A stretch of 64,000 bases of DNA from positions 203,784 through 267,783 of the IMG/VR virus record IMGVR_UViG_3300020188_000808; one strand, 5' to 3'. The position numbers were made by a program, and so were the translations under genes. Below, in pieces: positions 51,794 to 59,404 of this stretch. Position 1 is the stretch's first letter, and each line of letters starts with the position of its first letter. Source of the DNA: a virus. The notes beneath the pieces were generated by a model. The model did not search any database. It was given only the letters and a program-made list of their open reading frames with translations, and was not told where the DNA came from.

Positions 51794-51822
51794 ATTATAT
51801 ATGAGTTTTGTTTACTTGTCAA
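51794..51822 (-). promoter_or_regulatory. Sigma-70 promoter for QueD-like gene
   Basis: TTGACA (51822-51817), 17-nt spacer, TATAAT (51799-51794). Six nt below the -10 is an ATG (51787) opening a 29-codon ORF that overlaps the start of the QueD-like gene. Confidence 0.88.
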
Positions 51823-52423
51823 GTGTTTTGTGGTGTGTATTAAAACTCATTGTTATCCGTTTTTCAGTTGGATTTGGTTTTGTATAATGATACAACCAAC
51901 TTGGAAATAATATTAAGAATCCTGTCCTAACATCAAATTCCATTTCGTCTGCTGTGTATTCTGTTGCTTTAGCATGTATTTCAGACATCTTAGGACCAAG
52001 TATTGGACTTTTAAATATTAATGGAGAACTGTTTGGTTCAACAAATGGATAATATGCTCCACTGACAATACTTAGTTCGTGTCTGTGTAAATCTACACGA
52101 CCGTCAAGTTGTTGTGCATTTAACCAACTTTTTGATATTTCGGTATATTCTAAGCCTGCATGAAAACAATATTCATTGATACACATTTGTATATCGTCTT
52201 TAATTTTAAATCTGTCAAGCACGTTCATTTCTAATTGACTAGTAGTTTTTCCTTTACCAATCTCTTCAGGCCAATCGGTAACATTATTAGATTCAACGTA
52301 GTCTAATATTTCTTTATTGCTTGGATGGTCGTTTAAGTTATAAACTTGTACTAGTGTAGGAAAGATTGGATAGTCTGCTTTCCTAAACGGTCCATCAACT
52401 ATCTGTGCTTTCATGTGGGTCAA
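51812..52423 (-). CDS. 2OG-Fe(II) oxygenase, tandem copy A
   Basis: 203 residues of the PF13759-like phage oxygenase type. DLHRHELSIVSGAYYPFVE carries the first His ligands, PSWLYHYTKPN the distal His and EKRITMSFN the Arg. It is a close paralogue of the adjacent gene at 52395-53042; the two overlap by 29 nt, implying tandem duplication. Substrate unknown. Confidence 0.8.
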   Translation of the reverse strand: MTHMKAQIVDGPFRKADYPIFPTLVQVYNLNDHPSNKEILDYVESNNVTDWPEEIGKGKTTSQLEMNVLDRFKIKDDIQMCINEYCFHAGLEYTEISKSWLNAQQLDGRVDLHRHELSIVSGAYYPFVEPNSSPLIFKSPILGPKMSEIHAKATEYTADEMEFDVRTGFLILFPSWLYHYTKPNPTEKRITMSFNTHHKTLDK

Positions 52424-53042
52424 TCCTATAATCTCTTATTTTTGCATACGCGGCTCTGTCACTGTGTCGAATAGTATTAAAACTAACTGTGTATCGTTTT
52501 TCTGTTGTGTTTGACGGCACATGATGTCGCATCCAGCTTGGAAATAAACATAGCAATCCTGTTTTAGGATAACATTCTAATTCATATCTATTGTAGTCTG
52601 TTAGTCCTAGTGCTGAATAGTTCATAAAGTTTACTTGATTAGGGTTTTCAAAAACCAAAGGCGCACTACCTCCATCTACATAAGGATAGTATGCTCCGCT
52701 GACAATACTTCTTTCATGTCGATGTGCATCTACTTGTCCGTTCTGATATAACGAGTTAAACCAACTAGTTGATATTAGAGTGTAATCAACACCAAGATGT
52801 TGTGTATAAATGTCAACACATTCTTGTATAGTTTTCCAAAGGTTAGTTAGTCTTTTATCATTAAGGAACTGTTCATCTCCTGTGATGTAACTACTCTGTC
52901 CTTCGTGTACTAGTTTATGGTCACCAAATTTTGTATACGTGTTAATCATTTCCATTACAGTATTTTCATCAGGATGTCCTTCGATGTCAAATGTTGTAAC
53001 TAAACTTGGAAACGCATTATGGTGTGCAGGCTCTAACTTCAT
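52395..53042 (-). CDS. 2OG-Fe(II) oxygenase, tandem copy B
   Basis: 215 residues, paralogous to 51812-52423: DAHRHERSIVSGAYYPYVD, PSWMRHHVPSNTTEKRYTVSFN. Iron and 2-oxoglutarate ligand positions are conserved. Together with the sugar genes nearby, a surface or small-molecule hydroxylation role is possible. Confidence 0.8.
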   Translation of the reverse strand: MKLEPAHHNAFPSLVTTFDIEGHPDENTVMEMINTYTKFGDHKLVHEGQSSYITGDEQFLNDKRLTNLWKTIQECVDIYTQHLGVDYTLISTSWFNSLYQNGQVDAHRHERSIVSGAYYPYVDGGSAPLVFENPNQVNFMNYSALGLTDYNRYELECYPKTGLLCLFPSWMRHHVPSNTTEKRYTVSFNTIRHSDRAAYAKIRDYRIDPHESTDS

Positions 53043-53593
53043 TTAAGTTCCTCTAAATCTAAATTCTTTATGTTACTATACTTATCTGGCCATTTTTTTG
53101 TAGAGTAATAATTGAATGTAATATCAGGAAAGTGTTCAAATACTTTGTTTATTTGGTATATCCAATAACTTGGGTCAACTGGTCTAGCAGTTGATTTGCT
53201 GTAGTTTTTAGTATCCTTGTAAATATTTCCATGGTACAAATCAAACCCTACTAGGTTAACTGGTTCTCTCCATTCATATGCTAATCTTGCTCCAATTAGC
53301 ACAGCAAAAGGACCACTGCCCCAATGCCAAGGATCATCTGGTCTTGCTGTACCTCTGTAAGGTAAGTCAGGTAAACACTCAACTCCTTTGAAATCTTTAA
53401 ACCAGTCTTTACGAGTATATAAACTGCCCTTAAATGTGTTTGCTTCTAGTACTTCTTTAACCATTCGCTTGTCGCAACAGACTAGATGATCTACTGTATA
53501 ATCTCTATACAGGGCATTACATCCTACTTTAGTATCTCTAATCAGATCTAAATCAATGTTATATCTAGTTTCACCGTTGCCAATTACAAGCAT
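53039..53593 (-). CDS. Protein with GNGxxR start, glycan- or pterin-related fold (putative)
   Basis: 184 residues from ATG 53593. MLVIGNGETRYNIDL and VGCNALYRDY, then HLVCCDKRMV resemble the N-terminal part of a sialyltransferase-like/DUF115 (MptE-like) fold; LVGFDLYHGNIYKDTKNY follows. The TTG further upstream (53614) is rejected because the ATG lies 5 nt after an ATTAAATA late box. Function uncertain; a sugar-transfer role fits the neighbourhood. Confidence 0.5.
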   Translation of the reverse strand: MLVIGNGETRYNIDLDLIRDTKVGCNALYRDYTVDHLVCCDKRMVKEVLEANTFKGSLYTRKDWFKDFKGVECLPDLPYRGTARPDDPWHWGSGPFAVLIGARLAYEWREPVNLVGFDLYHGNIYKDTKNYSKSTARPVDPSYWIYQINKVFEHFPDITFNYYSTKKWPDKYSNIKNLDLEELK

Positions 53594-53598
53594 AACAT

Positions 53599-53606
53599 TA
53601 TTTAAT
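53599..53606 (-). promoter_or_regulatory. Late promoter ATTAAATA, leaderless (minus)
   Basis: ATTAAATA followed by 5 nt (ATGTT) and ATG 53593. Overlaps a plus-strand late box, forming a two-way promoter within 13 bp. Confidence 0.6.
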
Positions 53607-53611
53607 AAATA
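53604..53611 (+). promoter_or_regulatory. Late promoter AATAAATA (plus) for the tail-fibre gene
   Basis: AATAAATA on the plus strand, 27 nt upstream of ATG 53639 with AAAGGA in the leader. Shares bases with the minus-strand box at 53599-53606. Confidence 0.65.
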
Positions 53612-53638
53612 CAATATACAAAAGGAACAAATACGAAC

Positions 53639-56020
53639 ATGACTGCATACTACGATTTTTTCAGATACGTTAAACTATATTCCCCTGACGGAACAACATT
53701 AGAAGCTACTGTAGAAGCTGATAGTGTTACAGATAGTATTAATTTTGTTAGAGGAAACGGTGTTGCTTGGAACACAGTTGATGTCGGTACAGACACGTTT
53801 AAATTTGATGTCGATTACAGTCTTAGTATTCCATTAGCAAGTACAGATATAACACTTACTGACGTTAATAATGCAACCTCAACAATCAGTTTAGTTGCAG
53901 GTGGTAATATGATTATTACTAGAGATAATGCAAATCAATTAACTATTGCGGCATTGGTTGGCGGTGTTAGTAAATCAATTCAAAACATTACAACAACTAA
54001 CCCAGTTGTAATTACAACAACAAATGCACACGCATTCACTGATGGTACAGAAGTAACTATTGTTGATGTTGTTGGAACTACACAGCTTAACGGTAACGAA
54101 TACTTCATGGACGTACAAACTAGTGACACGTTTGCTTTGTACACAGATGCACAATTAACAACACCATTAGACGGCACAGCATTTACAGCATATGTCAGTG
54201 GCGGAGTTGCTACTGCTGATTACGGTGGAGCAAAGAACGCATTTAAAACTATTCAGGTAACAGGTCAAAGTCCTGTTGTTGCTGACAACATTCAAGATAT
54301 TTTAAACCTAACAGGTGGAACAGGTATTGACATTACAACAACACCTGGAACAGACTCTATTGCATGGGCGATAGACAATACAGTAACAACACTTGCAGAT
54401 GCACAAACTTTACTAAACAAAACTTTAACATCTCCAATCATTGCGGCAATTAAACCAAGTGCAAGTAATTCATGGTCATTGCCTGATAGTAACGATACAT
54501 TTGTAGGTAAAGCTACAACAGACACGTTTACTAACAAGAGTGTTGACTTAACAAATAATACACTAACGACAACTATAGCACAATTGAATACAGCCGTTAG
54601 TGACGAAACAGTAGTAGCTAGAGATACAACAGACACACTTACAAACAAGTCAATTAGTTTAACTGATAATACAGTAACAGGTACAATAGCAGAACTTAAT
54701 ACCGCAGTTAGTGATGAAACTGTAGTAGGTAGAGATACAACTGATACACTTACAAATAAAAGTATTGATCTAACTGATAATACTGTAACAGGAACCTTTG
54801 CGGAATTTAATACTGCGGTTAGTGACGAAACACTTGTTGGACTTGATGCATCACAAACATTAACAGCTAAAACGCTAACTGATCCTATTCTATCTCCTAC
54901 TGCTACAACAGCAGGTAAGATTGAGTTTTTAGAAGGAACAGACAACGGTACTAACAAAGCAACACTAATAGGTCCTGCAAGTACTGCTGATGTAACTATT
55001 ACATTGCCAGCCGCAACAGATACACTAGTTGGTAAAGCAACAACAGATACATTTACAAATAAAAGCGGTAGTAATAGTCAGTGGACAAATGATGAAGCAT
55101 ATATTAAAGCTGACACAAGTGACACACTTACAAACAAGTCAATTAGTTTAACAACTAATACTGTAACAGGTACACTTGTAGAATTTAATACTGCGGTTAG
55201 TGATGCTACTCTTGTTTCAACAACAGGTATAGAAACCCTTACTAACAAAACTTTAACATCTCCGACCTTTAGTGGAACAGCAACATCATTCACTTCAACA
55301 GGTATTGATGACAATGCAACAAGCACATCTATCACTATAGATTCATCACAGAGTGTAGGTATTGGCGGAGCACCAGTAGCTCTTAGTGGAAATGCTACCC
55401 CAGGATTAACACTTACTTCAAATGGTCCTTTTATACTTTTAAAAGATGCAAACAACGCAAATAAAACAACATACATTTCTAATAATAGTGGGGTACTTCA
55501 ATTTGGTATAGTTGATGATGATGGCGTAACAAATAAAACTGAACATATGCAGATTACTGATACAGGTACAGTACAAGTAGCGTCAGCCGCAAATTTTGAA
55601 ACTCCTAATATTACAGGATCCATTCCAGGCATGACATTTGTTATGACTATTGGGGGAATTACAACGATAGGTGATGGTGCAACAACTGTTACAAGATATG
55701 CTACTCCAGGAAATGATTGGCAAGCAAATTTAGCCATAGGTACTAGCATGCCAGTTACTAGCAATATGAAATGTGTTGCAATGTCTGTTCTTTGTGATGG
55801 TGTGCTAACTGTTGGTTCTTCAAATGTAACACTTATGAAAAACGGTGTTGATACAACAACATCTGTTACCTTTGCTAATGGAGATGGCGGAACTGGTGAT
55901 GTAAAACAAAGCACAGTAAATAATAGCTTTGACGCTGGTGACAGAGTAGGAATCAAAGTAGTCACACTATCAGCAACTGCTAGAGCATACCTTGTTATGA
56001 CTCAGTGGGAATTAATTTAA
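53639..56020 (+). CDS. Tail-fibre protein with 37-residue tandem repeats
   Basis: 793 residues, the only long plus-strand gene. The central part (about 295-550) has tandem repeats of the type TDTLTNKSISLTDNTVTGTI (then AELNTAVSDETVV), 111 nt per unit, diverging at the edges; the C-terminus is a beta-rich tip (AMSVLCDGVLTVGSSNVTLM). Adhesive tail fibre. It converges on the next minus-strand gene with a 4-nt overlap. Confidence 0.7.
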   Translation: MTAYYDFFRYVKLYSPDGTTLEATVEADSVTDSINFVRGNGVAWNTVDVGTDTFKFDVDYSLSIPLASTDITLTDVNNATSTISLVAGGNMIITRDNANQLTIAALVGGVSKSIQNITTTNPVVITTTNAHAFTDGTEVTIVDVVGTTQLNGNEYFMDVQTSDTFALYTDAQLTTPLDGTAFTAYVSGGVATADYGGAKNAFKTIQVTGQSPVVADNIQDILNLTGGTGIDITTTPGTDSIAWAIDNTVTTLADAQTLLNKTLTSPIIAAIKPSASNSWSLPDSNDTFVGKATTDTFTNKSVDLTNNTLTTTIAQLNTAVSDETVVARDTTDTLTNKSISLTDNTVTGTIAELNTAVSDETVVGRDTTDTLTNKSIDLTDNTVTGTFAEFNTAVSDETLVGLDASQTLTAKTLTDPILSPTATTAGKIEFLEGTDNGTNKATLIGPASTADVTITLPAATDTLVGKATTDTFTNKSGSNSQWTNDEAYIKADTSDTLTNKSISLTTNTVTGTLVEFNTAVSDATLVSTTGIETLTNKTLTSPTFSGTATSFTSTGIDDNATSTSITIDSSQSVGIGGAPVALSGNATPGLTLTSNGPFILLKDANNANKTTYISNNSGVLQFGIVDDDGVTNKTEHMQITDTGTVQVASAANFETPNITGSIPGMTFVMTIGGITTIGDGATTVTRYATPGNDWQANLAIGTSMPVTSNMKCVAMSVLCDGVLTVGSSNVTLMKNGVDTTTSVTFANGDGGTGDVKQSTVNNSFDAGDRVGIKVVTLSATARAYLVMTQWELI
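54521..54853 (+). repeat. 111-nt tandem repeats in fibre gene
   Basis: Three direct repeat units starting at 54521, 54632 and 54743, with a partial fourth at about 54854 and a related unit near 55120. Period 111 nt equals 37 codons, so the reading frame is kept and copy number could vary without frameshift. Confidence 0.75.
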
Positions 56021-56550
56021 TTTTTAGGATTAACGATTAATAAAATATTATCGTATGTTTGTGATTTTTCAGTTTGGAAGATTAGATAGTTGCATACAAA
56101 GTTACCTGTCATGCTAACACGGTATTCTCCACCCGCCATCATATCGTTTGGAACAGCCATTGTCCATTGATTAGGAATAGGTTCTCCAGGGCGTGTGTTA
56201 CGAGTGTATTGTTTTGTAAACTTGTCTAATCTATGCGTATGTCCATCTTTATGATATGCTACACCATACACTTCTGTACTATTACATTCATGCTTTTTAG
56301 AGCCTATCATCATAAACTCTATATCGTCGTGCTGTTCAATTGGGTTGTTTACTATTTCAATTTTAACATCTTGGAATACAAAAGCGTTATTAAAACTCAT
56401 ATATGCAATACCTAGCACAATGATAGTCATTAAACTTAGTCCACTGACTACATTTGCTATTGCACGTAATAGGATGAATTTTTGATTACTTGTCATTTCT
56501 AACTTTTCTAAGTTCTTTTTTAATTCTACTAAATTCAACGTGAACTTCAT
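56017..56550 (-). CDS. Membrane-anchored beta-domain protein, unknown
   Basis: 177 residues: N-terminal helix, then a membrane segment at about 35-52 (VSGLSLMTIIVLGIAYM), then an external beta-rich domain with paired Cys (HECNST, FVCNYL). It may start at ATG 56550 or at 56496 (MTSNQKFIL), the latter giving an 11-nt rather than a 65-nt overlap. Likely inner-membrane protein with periplasmic domain. Confidence 0.5.
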   Translation of the reverse strand: MKFTLNLVELKKNLEKLEMTSNQKFILLRAIANVVSGLSLMTIIVLGIAYMSFNNAFVFQDVKIEIVNNPIEQHDDIEFMMIGSKKHECNSTEVYGVAYHKDGHTHRLDKFTKQYTRNTRPGEPIPNQWTMAVPNDMMAGGEYRVSMTGNFVCNYLIFQTEKSQTYDNILLIVNPKN

Positions 56551-56818
56551 ATAAATTATTACTTGCCCTCTGTAAGGTATTTATTAATGATTTGATTGTA
56601 AACAGAGTCCAAAACCACCAAGTTACGGCTGTCACAGCAAATGATCCTACTCCCCACCAAAATGCTTGGGCAAAGGTTATAGTATTAAAAAGAAGCAATA
56701 CTCCAGTAATCGTTAGAAATGCTGTTGGGATTACTTTCGCATAGATATCCCACAGTTCTACCTGTTTTTTAATCTTTTCTTCTATTCTCTTTTGTTGTTC
56801 TAGTTCTTGTTTTTTCAT
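56486..56818 (-). CDS. Two-helix membrane protein, unknown
   Basis: 110 residues from ATG 56818 (AAAGG upstream; a TTG one codon earlier is unlikely). Charged coiled N-terminus (EQQKRIEEKIKKQ), two membrane segments (about 33-52 and 56-75) and a charged C-terminal helix (EFSRIKKELRKVRNDK). Resembles bacterial or phage two-helix proteins with both ends cytoplasmic. Function unknown; overlaps the next gene. Confidence 0.55.
   Translation of the reverse strand: MKKQELEQQKRIEEKIKKQVELWDIYAKVIPTAFLTITGVLLLFNTITFAQAFWWGVGSFAVTAVTWWFWTLFTIKSLINTLQRASNNLYEVHVEFSRIKKELRKVRNDK
56578..56585 (-). promoter_or_regulatory. Late promoter AATAAATA (minus)
   Basis: AATAAATA on the minus strand upstream of ATG 56550; a 27-nt leader carries AGAGGG, but 14 nt from the ATG. 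Confidence 0.5.
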
Positions 56819-56887
56819 CAATAGTTGCCTTTACTGTGTTCTCTACAGTATATTTAATCTAGTTAGGTGATAAATTAAAGCAGACTA

Positions 56888-58015
56888 TTAAGAACTAATA
56901 GTGCCAAATGGCTTCCATTCGCCTGGCGTTCCTTCTCTAATACATACCCACCCTACATATCCTGTTGGAGTTGGCTCTGTATTAAAAATTAGATCTCCTC
57001 TAGTGTAAATTCCGTTAGTTGGAAGTTGATCACTAAATTCAATTTTCTTACCTTGCACTTTAATTGGTGATGCAACACTTAATGCTGTATCAGGATTATT
57101 AATTCCAATACCTACATTACCTTTGAAAGTTGTAACAGTATTAGAATCAGTACCAACTTCAATTTTGTTGGTAGATTTAAGTTTAATTCTTGTAACATCG
57201 TCAGTTACTAGCTCTAAGTCGTGTGTAGTATATGATCCAGTTTTAATACTATCAAACCCAGGCTCAACGATATATTCTGCTTCATTGCTGGCTACACTTA
57301 GTTGTCCGTTTGGAGCATCTATACCTATTCCTAATCTCATTCCATCTCCGTCATAGAAGATAAACTGATCAATATTCATATTGCCTTCGGTTCTTAAATT
57401 TCTAAGTGTACCTACGCTAGTTAGATTAGAATGTGTTATGCCTGCGCCAAGTGTGTCTGAACTTAGTACTGAAACATTGCCAATCATATAATGCTTTGCA
57501 TCATGTAAGTCCAACGACTCACTACTCCATAGTCTTTCGGAGTTGGCTTGCATTACTAGTTGTTTGGTATGACCGTACCCGGTCCACATTAGACCTTTTC
57601 CAAATGGGGTATCTTGTTCACTACATTTAAATTCTAATGGACTTGTTCTTTCAAGTCTAACGTCAGCATTAATTTCTACTGCATCAATACGTTGAGCAGT
57701 GATGATTCCGCCAACCTGTAAATTCTTTTCAACTTTAATATCCCCTTTGAGTTCAACAGCATCAATGTAGTCTACAACAATTCTATCATCTTTAACAAGT
57801 AAACTTACTTTAGATGCTTGGTCGTATATACCAACACTTTTAAATGCTGAGATAGTACCTCCGTGTACTAAGTCACCTGTAATTGAATCGTTGGGCATAC
57901 CCTCTACTGTTGGAACTGATTGCTCTCGTTGTGAGATAGTTTCAATTGCATTAGCGAGTTGTGTCAACCCATTTTTAATTACTAAAAGGTCATTATCTGG
58001 AATATTACTGTTCAT
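56888..58015 (-). CDS. Tail-fibre-like virion protein
   Basis: 375 residues with repeats such as GDIKVEKNLQVGGIITAQRI and DNTVTTFKGNVGIGINNP, a pattern found in phage tail fibres and receptor-binding proteins. An N-terminal helix (1-40) may anchor it. The GATAAATA late box ends 5 nt before the ATG (leaderless). Its position next to the 58038 gene suggests it is part of a fibre/neck late operon. Confidence 0.65.
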   Translation of the reverse strand: MNSNIPDNDLLVIKNGLTQLANAIETISQREQSVPTVEGMPNDSITGDLVHGGTISAFKSVGIYDQASKVSLLVKDDRIVVDYIDAVELKGDIKVEKNLQVGGIITAQRIDAVEINADVRLERTSPLEFKCSEQDTPFGKGLMWTGYGHTKQLVMQANSERLWSSESLDLHDAKHYMIGNVSVLSSDTLGAGITHSNLTSVGTLRNLRTEGNMNIDQFIFYDGDGMRLGIGIDAPNGQLSVASNEAEYIVEPGFDSIKTGSYTTHDLELVTDDVTRIKLKSTNKIEVGTDSNTVTTFKGNVGIGINNPDTALSVASPIKVQGKKIEFSDQLPTNGIYTRGDLIFNTEPTPTGYVGWVCIREGTPGEWKPFGTISS

Positions 58016-58020
58016 ACTAT

Positions 58021-58028
58021 TATTTATC
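58021..58028 (-). promoter_or_regulatory. Late promoter GATAAATA, leaderless arrangement
   Basis: GATAAATA followed by 5 nt (ATAGT) and ATG 58015, the fourth exact GATAAATA/TATAAATA case with this spacing. Confidence 0.75.
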
Positions 58029-58037
58029 CAGAACAGT

Positions 58038-59321
58038 TTACTGAACGACTTTTAACAAAATAGTATCTTGATTAATACGACCATTAAGTTTGATGTCTAC
58101 AGCATTGATTTCGTCTAAGAATGTCTTAACTTTTCGTGACCCAGCTTGTTTAAATTCTTCAAGTTTCTCTTCAGGTTTACGTAGTGTTTTTTGTACACTA
58201 AGGGATTCGTTGAAGTTAATAATAGTAGTACCTTTGATACTAAGTCCACTACCTTCACGTCCTTGACGCATAGGATCTAAGTTCTGTGCAATATAACGTC
58301 CAAGTTTCCGTGTTTTAATATTAAACACCCAAAGCTCACTTGCAAATATAATATCTTGTGGATTAATACTTGCTAGTTTAAACTTATCATCAGTATGAGC
58401 ATACTTTAGTTTAGTAACCATTTTTTCTTTGCTTAACACACGTTTGCGAGGCTTACGTGTTGCTTTAGCAGTTTGAATAATAACGTCTAATGACCCCATT
58501 AGTAGTTTGAGACTGTCTAACTTACGTTTAAGTGCTTTAGTAGAATAAATTGCATATGCCTCTTTATACTGTGCATATGTTTCTTGATCATATTCACTCA
58601 TTTTAGCAAGTTCAGCTTTGCTAGGAAAGTTTACAACTCCATCAAGTTCTTCAATTTCTCCTATATAGAAATCTCTAATCTTTCGAGCATGTGCTTGAGT
58701 GCATTGCGAGTCTCTAAGATGTTTGCTAATATCAAATTCTCTAGGATTAAACTTCTCCATTTCGTCCATCCATTTTTCTAACCATATGTCAATCTTTTCA
58801 GACATTATAATTGACTGCTCATAAATTCGTTGTTGGATAGTTGGCTTGTATACTGTAGATTCTTCTTCTTGTTTTTTCTTAGTTTCTTCAACAACTAGAG
58901 AACCACGTGCATACAGCTCTTTTAGTGTCTTTTCAACAAACTCGGAGAATGGCTTTACTGTACCCATAGTACCAGCAAGGCTAATCCAATGTTCGTTGTA
59001 TGCAGGGTGTACATCTGGCATACCATTTGATAGCATTCTACACAATCCACCAATGGTAGGACCAAAACAATTATCTGGAAGTTTTTGAACTACTGTTGCT
59101 TTATCCTTCCATTTAGAGTTATCTAACATCCATTGCTTAACCCAGAGCTTATAGTCTGAACTTTTAAATTCCATGCGATAATAATCATTTGCAGAATTTT
59201 TCAATCGACCAAAAGTTGGACCGTCAAGTTCAAGAGCACCTTCAAACGAAGGTTCGTTGTTCTTGTTGCTTATTCGGCGAGCAACTGGCTTTTTTCTTTT
59301 TGGACCTTTTGGAATGGCCAT
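58038..59321 (-). CDS. Large conserved phage protein, unknown
   Basis: 427 residues, Lys-rich and mostly helical, with a basic N-terminus (KGPKRKKPVARRISNK) and a Lys/Arg patch near 285 (ATRKPRKRVLSKEK); about 290-360 is more beta-like. The family appears conserved in marine T4-like phages. DNA binding is plausible from charge but not shown. Has its own sigma-70-like promoter, so it is expressed early, unlike its fibre neighbours. Confidence 0.55.
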   Translation of the reverse strand: MAIPKGPKRKKPVARRISNKNNEPSFEGALELDGPTFGRLKNSANDYYRMEFKSSDYKLWVKQWMLDNSKWKDKATVVQKLPDNCFGPTIGGLCRMLSNGMPDVHPAYNEHWISLAGTMGTVKPFSEFVEKTLKELYARGSLVVEETKKKQEEESTVYKPTIQQRIYEQSIIMSEKIDIWLEKWMDEMEKFNPREFDISKHLRDSQCTQAHARKIRDFYIGEIEELDGVVNFPSKAELAKMSEYDQETYAQYKEAYAIYSTKALKRKLDSLKLLMGSLDVIIQTAKATRKPRKRVLSKEKMVTKLKYAHTDDKFKLASINPQDIIFASELWVFNIKTRKLGRYIAQNLDPMRQGREGSGLSIKGTTIINFNESLSVQKTLRKPEEKLEEFKQAGSRKVKTFLDEINAVDIKLNGRINQDTILLKVVQ

Positions 59322-59354
59322 TATCTAAACTCCTCTAATTTCTATGTAATCATA

Positions 59355-59382
59355 ACTATATAGCAAAAAGATATAAAGTCAA
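59355..59382 (-). promoter_or_regulatory. Sigma-70-like promoter for the 58038 gene
   Basis: TTGACT (59382-59377), 16-nt spacer, TATAGT (59360-59355); ATG 59321 is 33 nt downstream with AGAGGAG in the leader. Confidence 0.7.
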
Positions 59383-59404
59383 CTAAAAATGGTGGTTCGT
59401 GTTA

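Noticed and set aside
53594-53614. TTG start extending the 53039 gene to 53614
   Set aside because: The ATG at 53593 has a late box exactly 5 nt upstream, the same spacing as at four other genes, and the extension overlaps the divergent promoter.
54521-55260. Direct repeats as a CRISPR array
   Set aside because: The period is 111 nt, the repeats are codons of one open reading frame and there are no spacers of 25-45 nt.
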